Assembly (NCBI GenBank): GCA_041592335.1
Contig: JBFHQE010000027.1
Span: 1-31,006 of the forward strand
From: JBFHQE01 sp041592335
GTDB lineage: Bacteria > Pseudomonadota > Gammaproteobacteria > Thiohalobacterales > Thiohalobacteraceae
Reading direction: 5' to 3'
Length of the DNA stretch: 31,006 bases
Made by a program: the position numbers and the translations under genes. Shown piece by piece: positions 8,089 through 15,374 of the stretch (the first letter of the stretch is position 1; every line of letters starts with the position of its first letter). Below the pieces are notes generated by a model. That model did no database searches and had not been told where the DNA came from. It saw only the letters and a program-made list of their open reading frames with translations.

Positions 8089-9087
8089 CTATCGGGCAAT
8101 TTCGTCGACTCTGTTGTTTGCGCGTACTAACTGTCGCATTTTGCTCAGGTTACGGAAATAGGGTTTGCTGCGTTTGAGGCTGTCGGAGAGTTCATTCAAG
8201 GCGGCGCGCGCCGCGCGGAGTGAATCGTAATGGCCGTAGAAAATAGCGAACCAGAGTGAGTTGTATTCGTCATAAGCGCACAGGGAATAGTTGCCTTCAA
8301 GTTCATGCCGCTCGATATAGGTCATGACAGAGGACAGCCGGTGCGTCGCGATTAGCTGGATGGTGAAGCCCTTGTCGGGAGCTTGTGTCAACCAGGAAAG
8401 GCATTCGCCGCGCAACGCGGGTGCCACGGTTTCAGTATCCGTGTTGGTTACAGTTTTAGTGGGTTGCTCAGGGGATTCGCTGGTTTCCACAACCGGTATC
8501 GGATCGAACGTTTCAGGCGCGGGCTTCATCTGAGGCACAGGTGTTTTAGGTTCAACCGCCAGCTCGGCGGGATCGAGTGTATTTTCCTTGTTGCTCTCGG
8601 AAGGCGAGGGACTGGCCTGGGTTGTGGGGAGTGGCTTTTCAGGGGATTTTAGATCTTCTGCTGATAAGGTGTAGCCCTGTTGTTCGGCCTTTAACAACAA
8701 GGCTCGCCCGGCGTCGGCATCGGTTGCCGTGCCTTGCCCGGTGAGCAGGGCGCGTCCCAGGCGATACTGGGCACCCGGATGGCCTTGCTCGGCCGCCTTG
8801 CGCCACCAGTAGACTGCCCGCTTGTCCAGCTGAGGAAGCCCGCTGCCGTTATGGTAGGCGCTGCCCAGCTCAAACTGGGCTTCCCTGTGGCCCTGGCTGG
8901 CGGCAACCAGTAACCATGTTGCCGCCTGTTGTAGATTTTGTGGCTTACCAGTTCCACTCTGGTATTGCTGGGCCAGACGGTACAGCGCGTCGGTGTTGGT
9001 GAGATCGGGGGCGGCCAGGCTGGTTCCGGAGCCAGATAGCAGCAGCCCAAGCACCAGTAAAACTCTTGTCATGCAAAGATTGGCCAC
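8089..9087 (-). CDS. Secreted Sel1-repeat protein with C-terminal SPOR domain
   Basis: This is a 332-residue envelope protein. A signal peptide (cleavage probably after LAA near residue 26) precedes three Sel1-like repeats (about 31-138; each has the A..W...AA.QGH..AQ..LG pattern). A proline- and serine-rich linker (about 145-230) and a SPOR-like domain (about 245-320; FTIQLIATHRL ... WFAIFYGHYDSLRAA) follow. SPOR domains bind denuded glycan at the septum, so a periplasmic role in division or peptidoglycan is inferred. The start at GTG 9087 has GGAAG six bases upstream. The ATG at 9072 is possible but lacks a ribosome-binding site. Confidence 0.82.
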   Translation of the reverse strand: MANLCMTRVLLVLGLLLSGSGTSLAAPDLTNTDALYRLAQQYQSGTGKPQNLQQAATWLLVAASQGHREAQFELGSAYHNGSGLPQLDKRAVYWWRKAAEQGHPGAQYRLGRALLTGQGTATDADAGRALLLKAEQQGYTLSAEDLKSPEKPLPTTQASPSPSESNKENTLDPAELAVEPKTPVPQMKPAPETFDPIPVVETSESPEQPTKTVTNTDTETVAPALRGECLSWLTQAPDKGFTIQLIATHRLSSVMTYIERHELEGNYSLCAYDEYNSLWFAIFYGHYDSLRAARAALNELSDSLKRSKPYFRNLSKMRQLVRANNRVDEIAR

Positions 9088-9179
9088 GGCCCACTTCCGC
9101 CTAATAATTGTTTAATAATAAATAGCTATATCTTAGAATGGCTTGCATGCAATTTCAAAGCCGATTTGTGAAATAATGC

Positions 9180-9191
9180 GAACAGCTGTTC
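9180..9191. repeat. Perfect palindrome GAACAGCTGTTC
   Basis: A 12-base perfect dyad lies in the AT-rich divergent region, 90-100 bases from the Sel1/SPOR start and about 230 from the DUF1631 start. Its form fits an operator for a dimeric regulator. The GAAC-N4-GTTC shape resembles a Firmicutes LexA box, but gammaproteobacterial LexA uses CTGT-N8-ACAG, so no regulator is assigned. Confidence 0.4.
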
Positions 9192-9197
9192 TGTAAT

Positions 9198-9233
9198 GAG
9201 AAAGCCTGCTCTAATTAGCCGGTCAGGTTTCTC
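9198..9233. other. Hairpin, 10-bp stem with one bulge
   Basis: GAGAAA (9198-9203) pairs with TTTCTC (9228-9233), and CCTG (9205-9208) with CAGG (9224-9227), with G9204 bulged and a 15-base loop. No T-run follows on the plus strand (CTTCAC comes next) and no clear one on the minus strand, so it is not a standard terminator. It is probably part of the same structured element as 9248-9312. Confidence 0.45.
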
Positions 9234-9247
9234 CTTCACGGGCGATA

Positions 9248-9312
9248 AGGTAACAGTGTCTCTTCTGTTTCTGCCGCATGACTCCGGTAGAAAGACAGGT
9301 ACCAGTTACCTG
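9248..9312. ncRNA. Candidate structured leader element with alternative pairings
   Basis: An outer stem AGGTAAC/GTTACCT (9248-9254 with 9305-9311) encloses an inner stem in which CTG (9265-9267) pairs with CAG (9296-9298) and TTTCTGCC (9268-9275) with GGTAGAAA (9286-9293, one G-U pair), with a 10-base loop. A second perfect hairpin, CAGGTA/TACCTG (9296-9301 with 9307-9312), would compete with both stems. Competing folds are typical of regulatory leaders. The transcribed strand is unknown. No known riboswitch core was recognised, and the cyclic-di-GMP-I consensus is not met. Confidence 0.35.
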
Positions 9313-9423
9313 AAAGGGCGTCATTGATTTATCCATTAGATGATAGAACAATGGGTTGCCAAGAAAGCGAAAATGCAAAATTAATTACACTCAAACAAAC
9401 CAAATTGACAAAATCCAATCACA

Positions 9424-11595
9424 ATGAATTCAGTTTCCACTAGCAAGACGATAGCGCGGCGTTTCCAGCCGATCATGCACGACTGCCGCAAGATGGCGCT
9501 CAGTTATCTTGCGCCGTTGTTTATGCGGTTTCTGGAAAACGCCGATATCAGCTTGCTCGAAGCTGCGGACAAGGCCGAGAACAATCAGGTGCAGGCGCAG
9601 TATTTCGCGGTAATGAAGGCGCTGAAAAACGGACGTGAAACCCTGACCCAGGACTTTCTCGGCAAAATCGACAAGCAGTTCCGCATTTTCATAGAGCGCG
9701 GAGCCCAGAACCCGGAAGCGATAGATCTGGACGAGCTGACGTCGGAAAAAATGGAGTTGATCGAGAAGCGCGAAATGGAGATGTCGTTGCCGGTGCAGAA
9801 CGTGGTGCTGCGGGCCAACGGTAACTTTATCGACAAGCTGTACGGGCTCGAGCAACGCCTGGCAGTCGTCAACGGTGGCACCAAGGTATTTCCGGAAGCG
9901 ATGCCGGGCGGAGTCGTGCAGATTGCACAGGCATTCCGCGATGTCATCAGCCTGTTCGAGACCGACCGCAAGTTGCGGATGATGTTGTTCGTCGGATTCG
10001 ATCACGATGTCATGCGGGAATTATCCGGCTATCTCGACGAATACAATCGCCGCCTGGCCAATGCCGGTCTGTTGCCCAACCTGCGATATTCGGTCACCAA
10101 GAGTAAATCCCAGGGCAGGGGAGCCCCGGGTGGTTCCGAGCCAGGGACACAGGAAGATGATATCGACGGCGCGTATGAGGAAATCCGTGGCCATCTCGGT
10201 ATGCGGCGCGGCAGTGCGCCCAGTGGGCAGCGCGGCTCGGTCAGTTCGCAGATGGTCAGCGATACCCTCAACACGCTGAAGGCTGCCGACTCCGAAGAAT
10301 TCTTTAACACTCCCATCGAGCAGTATTTCGAAGATATTCGTATTGATCACAACTTCATCGACGAGTTGCGCAATACGCTCAACGCCCAGATCGAGCACCT
10401 GTTTGAGCGACTCGATCGCAACAAGATGGATGAGGCCGATGAGGACGCTATCGACCTGGTCGGCATGTTGTTCGATTTCATGCTGCAGGATGAAGATGTT
10501 CCGAATGCCGTCAAGGCGCTTCTGAGTCGATTGCAGATTCCCTATCTCAAGGTTGCCATTCACGAAAAGCAGCTGTTCATCAAGAAAAGCCACCCGGCAA
10601 GACGTTTGCTCGATGCCATGGTTGAATCCGGTACCAAGTGGGTGGTGGAAGACGACCTGATGCGCGGTATCTTCCCGCATCTGCGGACTATTGTTGAGCG
10701 GCTGCATGATCAGGAAACTCCGAACATGGCGCTGTTCGAGGCGTCACTGGACGATTTGCGCCAGCACGTTGAGCAACTGGAAGAAAAGGCGCGACTCATC
10801 CAGAAACGTTCGATTGCCGCCGCCGAGGGGCAGGAGCGGCTGGAGATGGCGCGCAACGCGGCACGCATTGTGATTGAAAAGATGCTGCACGGGAAAACGA
10901 TTCCGCAATCGGCGCGCAGTTTCTTTCTGGAAGACTGGGCGGAAAAAATGGTCTTCATCCTGCTTCGCGAGGAGCAGGGCCGAGACAGCCAGGCCTGGCG
11001 TAATGCCGTGGACACGCTGATGCTAATCTGTTCGGTCGTCGAGATCAGTCACGACGACGATCAGCGGGAAAAAGTGCGCAAGAGCTACGCGAGTACTCGT
11101 GAAAAAATTAATTTCGGTCTGGAGCAGTTGCGCGGTTTTGGCAGAAAAGACAACGAGCGCATGCTTAAATCCATCGAGGAATGGCATCAGAAGGCGGTTG
11201 CCTTCTCGGATGCCACCGAAGTCGCCACCGACGAAGACGTGGTGCACTTTGACGCGCCTGTAACGGACGCGGAAGAGGGTTCGGATATCGAGGCGCTGGA
11301 CGAAAAGCTACAACAGCGAGTTGAGGAACTTGAACATGTACCTTTCGGTACCTGGTTTGAATTTCAGGATGAAACCGGTTTGCAATATCGCCTTAAACTG
11401 GCCTGGTATAGCAATGTTTCCAGCAAATTCATGTTCGTCGATGCATTAGGACTCAAGGCGGCGGATTATCATCTCAACGATCTGGTCAAGCTACTGGAAG
11501 CTGATCAGCTGAAAATTCTGGATCTCAAGAACAGGCCCTTCTTTGATCGAGCGCTGGATGCGATCAAGGGCTTTCTGGGACGGAACGCCGCTTAA
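9424..11595 (+). CDS. DUF1631 domain protein
   Basis: This is a 723-residue, mostly helical and acidic protein of the DUF1631 family (some members were misannotated as thymidine phosphorylase). No catalytic motif is seen. The N-terminal half has the family block beginning with a conserved helix (about 10-60). A low-complexity linker (about 222-270) precedes a long helical middle. The C-terminal 85 residues (from PFGTWFEFQDETG...) look like a small beta-barrel followed by an RALDAI helix. The gene precedes two PilZ genes, and DUF1631 proteins often neighbour PilZ proteins, so a cyclic-di-GMP link is inferred. No ribosome-binding site precedes the ATG, so the start is uncertain. Confidence 0.85.
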   Translation: MNSVSTSKTIARRFQPIMHDCRKMALSYLAPLFMRFLENADISLLEAADKAENNQVQAQYFAVMKALKNGRETLTQDFLGKIDKQFRIFIERGAQNPEAIDLDELTSEKMELIEKREMEMSLPVQNVVLRANGNFIDKLYGLEQRLAVVNGGTKVFPEAMPGGVVQIAQAFRDVISLFETDRKLRMMLFVGFDHDVMRELSGYLDEYNRRLANAGLLPNLRYSVTKSKSQGRGAPGGSEPGTQEDDIDGAYEEIRGHLGMRRGSAPSGQRGSVSSQMVSDTLNTLKAADSEEFFNTPIEQYFEDIRIDHNFIDELRNTLNAQIEHLFERLDRNKMDEADEDAIDLVGMLFDFMLQDEDVPNAVKALLSRLQIPYLKVAIHEKQLFIKKSHPARRLLDAMVESGTKWVVEDDLMRGIFPHLRTIVERLHDQETPNMALFEASLDDLRQHVEQLEEKARLIQKRSIAAAEGQERLEMARNAARIVIEKMLHGKTIPQSARSFFLEDWAEKMVFILLREEQGRDSQAWRNAVDTLMLICSVVEISHDDDQREKVRKSYASTREKINFGLEQLRGFGRKDNERMLKSIEEWHQKAVAFSDATEVATDEDVVHFDAPVTDAEEGSDIEALDEKLQQRVEELEHVPFGTWFEFQDETGLQYRLKLAWYSNVSSKFMFVDALGLKAADYHLNDLVKLLEADQLKILDLKNRPFFDRALDAIKGFLGRNAA

Positions 11596-11609
11596 TCGAG
11601 GAAGGTTTC

Positions 11610-11936
11610 ATGCAAGAACAACGACAGTTTCCGCGTATTCCGGTTTCGACCGATGTGCCGGTGACCGATATCAATTCCGGACGCGTACTGGGTCGAATGG
11701 TGAATCTATCCGCGGGCGGCATGATGCTGTTTGTGGATAATCGCGTGGCGATCCACTCTGTTTTCCAGGTCAGCTTTTACCTGTCCGAGGGCGACAAATC
11801 CGGCAACGCGGTCAAAATGGGTATCGAAAGCCTGTGGTGTGCCGCGAGTGACAAGCCCAATGGTTACTGGGTCGGTTGCCACGTGATTGATATGTCCGAT
11901 GAAGACCGGCAGCGACTGGTTGAATATACCTCCTGA
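11610..11936 (+). CDS. Single-domain PilZ protein, binding motif intact
   Basis: This is a 108-residue stand-alone PilZ domain. Both cyclic-di-GMP binding motifs are present: RxxxR at R5-R9 (RQFPR) and NxSxxG at NLSAGG (about 32-37). Family knowledge says these residues clamp a dimeric or monomeric cyclic-di-GMP, so binding is expected. A ribosome-binding site (GAGGAAGG) sits just upstream. It lies 14 bases after the DUF1631 gene and before a second PilZ gene, suggesting one effector operon. The target process (motility, adhesion or polysaccharide) is not shown by the window. Confidence 0.93.
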   Translation: MQEQRQFPRIPVSTDVPVTDINSGRVLGRMVNLSAGGMMLFVDNRVAIHSVFQVSFYLSEGDKSGNAVKMGIESLWCAASDKPNGYWVGCHVIDMSDEDRQRLVEYTS

Positions 11937-11949
11937 GTTTTCGTCTCGT

Positions 11950-12876
11950 ATGCTTGAGCGGTTAAAAAAGTTTTTTCCGCAAGCCGAACCGACGCATCGG
12001 GTAACGCCTGTTGCGCCGCTGCCGCCGGTATCGGCCGCGCAGTTTGCCGAGTTGCTGAATCTCTTTCCCATTGGCTCACATATCAACTATTGCCCAAAGG
12101 GGCAGTCCAGCCTGCTGTTCAATACACTCTTGATCGGTTATCGCATCAACGGGATCGATGTTTATTCTGCCGCGGATTTCAGCTTTGACGAGCAGGGGCG
12201 ACTGCTGTTGAAACATTCGCCTTCGAGCGTGGCGCTGGATGTGCTGGACACCGTTTGTTTTATTGCGCCCTGCGACGATCAGAATGCGTCGCGCCTGGAT
12301 TATTCGCGCCGGGAAGAACTGGAACGCTTTAATCTGTCGGAGTCGGGCAATCAGCTCACCGTGTTGGGGCAGACTATCGGCAGAAAGACGCCTTCCGTCG
12401 AGGCGCGGTTAAATCAGACGCAACGCCTGCTGGATGGGATTTTTGCCAATCAACCGGTAAATCTTTTTGCTTTGAACGTCGAGCGGCTGACTTTCTACGA
12501 TCAAAGGAATTATTTTCGTATCCAGACACGCTATCCGGCCGAGTTGCAGCCCGCGACTGGCGGTGACCTGATCGCCTGCGATATCCGGGATTTTTCCGAA
12601 TCGGCGGCGAAGCTTGAGCTGATCACACAGGCGGATGTGCCGGAGAACCTCTGGGAAGGCAGGCGGGTCATTCTCAGCCTGTTGCTCAATGACCAGACGC
12701 TGCATATCCAGGGGCGTATTTTAAGGCGTGAACCGAGTGGTCACCTGGTCATGCGGCTTGAAGCGATTCAGCAGGGAGATGAATTCGAACCCCTGAGCAA
12801 TCTCGATGCGATGGGCATCAAGTCCCAGATTCTGCAGGCTACCGTTAACCAGGGCCTGCTTTCAGAGCCGACGTAA
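11950..12876 (+). CDS. PilZ-domain protein with N-terminal YcgR-like region, atypical motif
   Basis: This 308-residue protein has an N-terminal region (about 35-115) resembling a YcgR-type beta-barrel and a C-terminal PilZ-like domain (about 186-285). RxxxR is present at R190-R194 (RIQTR), but the second motif reads DFSESA (214-219), with alanine instead of glycine. Cyclic-di-GMP affinity may therefore be weaker or lost. The start is set at ATG 11950 (MLERLKKFFPQ), 13 bases after the preceding stop; an upstream in-frame ATG would overlap the first PilZ gene by 50 bases. YcgR in enterobacteria is a flagellar brake, but no flagellar gene is visible here. Confidence 0.78.
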   Translation: MLERLKKFFPQAEPTHRVTPVAPLPPVSAAQFAELLNLFPIGSHINYCPKGQSSLLFNTLLIGYRINGIDVYSAADFSFDEQGRLLLKHSPSSVALDVLDTVCFIAPCDDQNASRLDYSRREELERFNLSESGNQLTVLGQTIGRKTPSVEARLNQTQRLLDGIFANQPVNLFALNVERLTFYDQRNYFRIQTRYPAELQPATGGDLIACDIRDFSESAAKLELITQADVPENLWEGRRVILSLLLNDQTLHIQGRILRREPSGHLVMRLEAIQQGDEFEPLSNLDAMGIKSQILQATVNQGLLSEPT

Positions 12877-12879
12877 GGC

Positions 12880-13533
12880 ATGGATGCGGCATTCTGGCAT
12901 GCGCGCTGGCAGGCGCAGGAAATCGGTTTTCACCAGGATGCCATCAACTTGCACCTGCAACAATTCTGGCCTGAACTGAAGCTGCCAGCCAAGGCCGTAG
13001 TGTTTGTTCCACTTTGCGGTAAAAGCAAGGATATGCTGTGGCTGGCGGCACAGGGTTATCGCGTGATCGGCGTGGAGATCAGTGATATTGCCGTTGCCGA
13101 TTTTTTTGCGGAAAGTGGCCTCAAACCCCAGCTAACCACAACAAGACAATTCAAGGAATACCGCTGCGATGAATTGTGTATTCTGCAGGGCGATTTCTTT
13201 GACCTTACAGCCAAAGACCTCGAAAAGGTCACGGCTGTTTTTGATCGCGCTGCGCTGATTGCCTTGCCCGATACCCTGCGCACTCGTTATGCCGAGCATC
13301 TCAAGAAAATCCTGCCTCAAAAAATACAAAGCCTGCTGGTGACACTGAATTATGCGCAGGCCGAAATGTCGGGCCCGCCATTCGCCGTCACCGAAGCCAT
13401 GGTGAGACATTTGTTTGCGGATGAATTCAGTATTCAGCTGCTGCGAAGCCTGGCTATCCTGGAAGAGCAGCCTCGCTTCAAAAGTCGTGGCTTGACCCAG
13501 CTGGATGAACAGGTCTACCTGCTTGCGCGTTAG
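12880..13533 (+). CDS. tpm: Thiopurine S-methyltransferase family protein
   Basis: This 217-residue SAM-dependent methyltransferase is of the bacterial TPMT family, which methylates thiopurines and, in some bacteria, selenium or tellurium compounds. Seen: N-terminal FWHARWQAQEIGFHQD (typical WxxRW...GFH), the SAM-binding motif VFVPLCGKSKDMLWLAAQG (about 41-59), GVEIS, and the acidic FDRAALIALP motif IV (about 121-130). Length equals the family norm (about 215-220). It starts three bases after the PilZ gene, so it may share the transcript, although a functional link to cyclic-di-GMP is not evident. Confidence 0.93.
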   Translation: MDAAFWHARWQAQEIGFHQDAINLHLQQFWPELKLPAKAVVFVPLCGKSKDMLWLAAQGYRVIGVEISDIAVADFFAESGLKPQLTTTRQFKEYRCDELCILQGDFFDLTAKDLEKVTAVFDRAALIALPDTLRTRYAEHLKKILPQKIQSLLVTLNYAQAEMSGPPFAVTEAMVRHLFADEFSIQLLRSLAILEEQPRFKSRGLTQLDEQVYLLAR

Positions 13534-13642
13534 CTGACCCACCCCGGGCGGATATCGAATTATTCTTAATTTCAATAAGTTCATGCCGATAGCTGAAGGT
13601 AGATAGCAGTTAATTTGCTACTGTTACCGGTGGCGGCGGGAG

Positions 13643-15370
13643 ATGCGTATCGACCGTCTAGTCTATTTTTTTATGAAAGACAAGCAGTTAGGACAGGACC
13701 TGGAGAACACAAGGAATATGGACGTGCGTAGCAAACGGATCCGCTTATCGCCTGGAAGCGATGTCACCACATTCTTCAACCGGCTTTCACTCCCGCTTGT
13801 CTGGCTGCTGGTGATTGGTCTGTCACTGACCAGTCAACTGGTGTTTGCCGACGAGCAGGGCATCGATGCCGTGATCGTAATCGATAGCTCGGGCAGCATG
13901 AAGGACACCGATCCGAAACGGCTGCGAGTACCGGCCGCCAAAATGTTCATCAATCTGCTGGGCAAGGAAGATCGAATCGGCCTGATCAGTTTCAGCGATA
14001 ACGGCTATCCGGTCGTCCATCTCACCCCGGCCACGCCGGAAAACCAGAAAAGTATTTTTGCGGGTGTCGACAAGATATCCGCGCTTGGTGCTTACACCAA
14101 TCTGAATGCGGCCTTGCAGAAAGGTCAGCAGATGCTCAAGGAGCAGGGAGATCCAAACCGGCGGCGCATGCTGGTGTTGATGTCCGATGGCAAGATGGAT
14201 GTGGGTGACTGGGAGCAGGACCAGAAACTCAGCAAGGACATCCAGGAAAACCTCATCGCAAAACTCGCCGCGGATAACATCGAGGTATACACCATCGCCT
14301 TTACCGAGGCCTCCGACATGGGGCTGATGAGAGAGATCGCGATGGGCACGGGCGCGCTTTCGCGCATGGCATCCAACGACCGGGAACTGGACAAGGTGTT
14401 TGGCACTATTTTCGAGAGTGCCAAACAGCCGGACATGTTACCGCTGGATGAGGGTGGCACCTTCATGGTGGACAGTGCCATTGATGAAGTGACCCTGGTG
14501 ATTTCCAAGGAAGGTCCGGCAGACGAAGTCTACCTGGAAATGCCCGATGGGCGGCGAATGACATCCGCCAATGCCGGTCGCGCGGTGCGCTGGTTCAAGT
14601 CGCAATTGTTCGACATGGTGACGATTCAGGGACCACCGGCCGGGCAATGGAAACTGTCAACGGAAGGCAAGGGTAGCGATGACCGGGTGTATGTTGTTAC
14701 CAAACTCGGAATTGAAGCCAGTTTTGGCGATGGCGAACTTGGCGTAACCCAAAAGGAAAGCGCCAGTGCCTGGTTGCTCCAGGATAACAATATCATTACC
14801 AAACCGGAGATTCTGGGCAGTACTGTCTTCGGCGTTGAAATTGAACAGCCGGACGGCCGTTCGCTACAGGTGCCACTGGTGGATTCTGGCGTCAGTGGTG
14901 ACTTGATTCTGTCGGATGGTAAATACAGTGGCTTTATCACACTGTTGCAACCCGGATCGCACAAGCTGCGTTTTGTCGCCAGGAGCGAAACTTTCCAGCG
15001 TGAGAAAGTGTTGCACATTGAAATACCCGAACCTCCCGCTGACTTCATTGCGCCACCACCCGAACCGGAACCTGTTCCTCAGCCCGTCCCCGAGCCTGTT
15101 CCGGAACCAGAACCCGAGACAGTGGTCGAGCCTGAGCCCGAACCGGAGCTGGTGGTGGAAGAAGTTGTCACTGAAGAACCCGAGTCGCAGGAAGGTGTCA
15201 GTGTTGGCCTGATCGTGACTATGTTCCTGCTCTTCAATCTGTTGATTGCCCTGGTTGTTGGCGGTGTGTTCTTCCTCCGGAAGCGCAAGCAGTCCGGGGG
15301 AAAGAAGGACGATACTGCTGATGAATCTGCTGGTTCGGATGACGCATCGGACAATGACGATCTGAAATGA
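13643..15370 (+). CDS. Membrane-anchored VWA-domain protein
   Basis: This is a 575-residue protein. An N-terminal hydrophobic segment (about 50-68, ending VFAD) acts as signal peptide. A von Willebrand factor A domain follows with a complete metal-ion-dependent adhesion site: DSSGS at 81-85, T152 and D182. Then come a beta-rich region (about 265-460), a Pro/Glu-rich stretch (about 470-510), a C-terminal membrane helix (about 523-546) and an acidic cytoplasmic tail. The VWA domain should lie in the periplasm. The start is uncertain: the ATG at 13643 has GGGAG too close, while the ATG at 13718 has AAGGA two bases upstream. The next gene follows after four bases, suggesting partnership. Its ligand is unknown. 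Confidence 0.82.
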   Translation: MRIDRLVYFFMKDKQLGQDLENTRNMDVRSKRIRLSPGSDVTTFFNRLSLPLVWLLVIGLSLTSQLVFADEQGIDAVIVIDSSGSMKDTDPKRLRVPAAKMFINLLGKEDRIGLISFSDNGYPVVHLTPATPENQKSIFAGVDKISALGAYTNLNAALQKGQQMLKEQGDPNRRRMLVLMSDGKMDVGDWEQDQKLSKDIQENLIAKLAADNIEVYTIAFTEASDMGLMREIAMGTGALSRMASNDRELDKVFGTIFESAKQPDMLPLDEGGTFMVDSAIDEVTLVISKEGPADEVYLEMPDGRRMTSANAGRAVRWFKSQLFDMVTIQGPPAGQWKLSTEGKGSDDRVYVVTKLGIEASFGDGELGVTQKESASAWLLQDNNIITKPEILGSTVFGVEIEQPDGRSLQVPLVDSGVSGDLILSDGKYSGFITLLQPGSHKLRFVARSETFQREKVLHIEIPEPPADFIAPPPEPEPVPQPVPEPVPEPEPETVVEPEPEPELVVEEVVTEEPESQEGVSVGLIVTMFLLFNLLIALVVGGVFFLRKRKQSGGKKDDTADESAGSDDASDNDDLK

Positions 15371-15374
15371 GTGA

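Larger units (their letters stand above)
9088..9423. other. Divergent intergenic region with palindrome and two hairpins
   Basis: This is 336 bases between the divergent Sel1/SPOR and DUF1631 genes, clearly AT-richer than the flanking genes. It holds a perfect 12-base palindrome (9180-9191), a hairpin (9198-9233), and a longer nested hairpin region (9248-9312). A -10-like TAGAAT at 9134-9139 is weakly supported, because the best upstream hexamer TTGTTT lies 20 bases away. TTGACA at 9405-9410 is too close to the DUF1631 ATG to be its -35 unless that start is wrong. There is no credible gene here. Confidence 0.6.

Noticed and set aside
9180..9191. LexA/SOS box
   Set aside because: GAAC-N4-GTTC is the Firmicutes type. 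The gammaproteobacterial box is CTGT-N8-ACAG, and no SOS gene is adjacent.
9235..9312. Cyclic-di-GMP-I (GEMM) riboswitch before the DUF1631/PilZ genes
   Set aside because: ACTCCGGTAG and GTTACC look similar to part of the GEMM consensus, but the GGGCAAACC and GACGCAAAGCC cores and the GAAA tetraloop stem are missing.
9405..9410. TTGACA as the -35 of the DUF1631 gene
   Set aside because: It is 14 bases before the ATG, too close for a -10 and start upstream of the coding region.
15060..15180. Proline/glutamate codon repeats as a DNA repeat
   Set aside because: Low-complexity Pro-Glu linker of the VWA protein; common in membrane-anchored envelope proteins.
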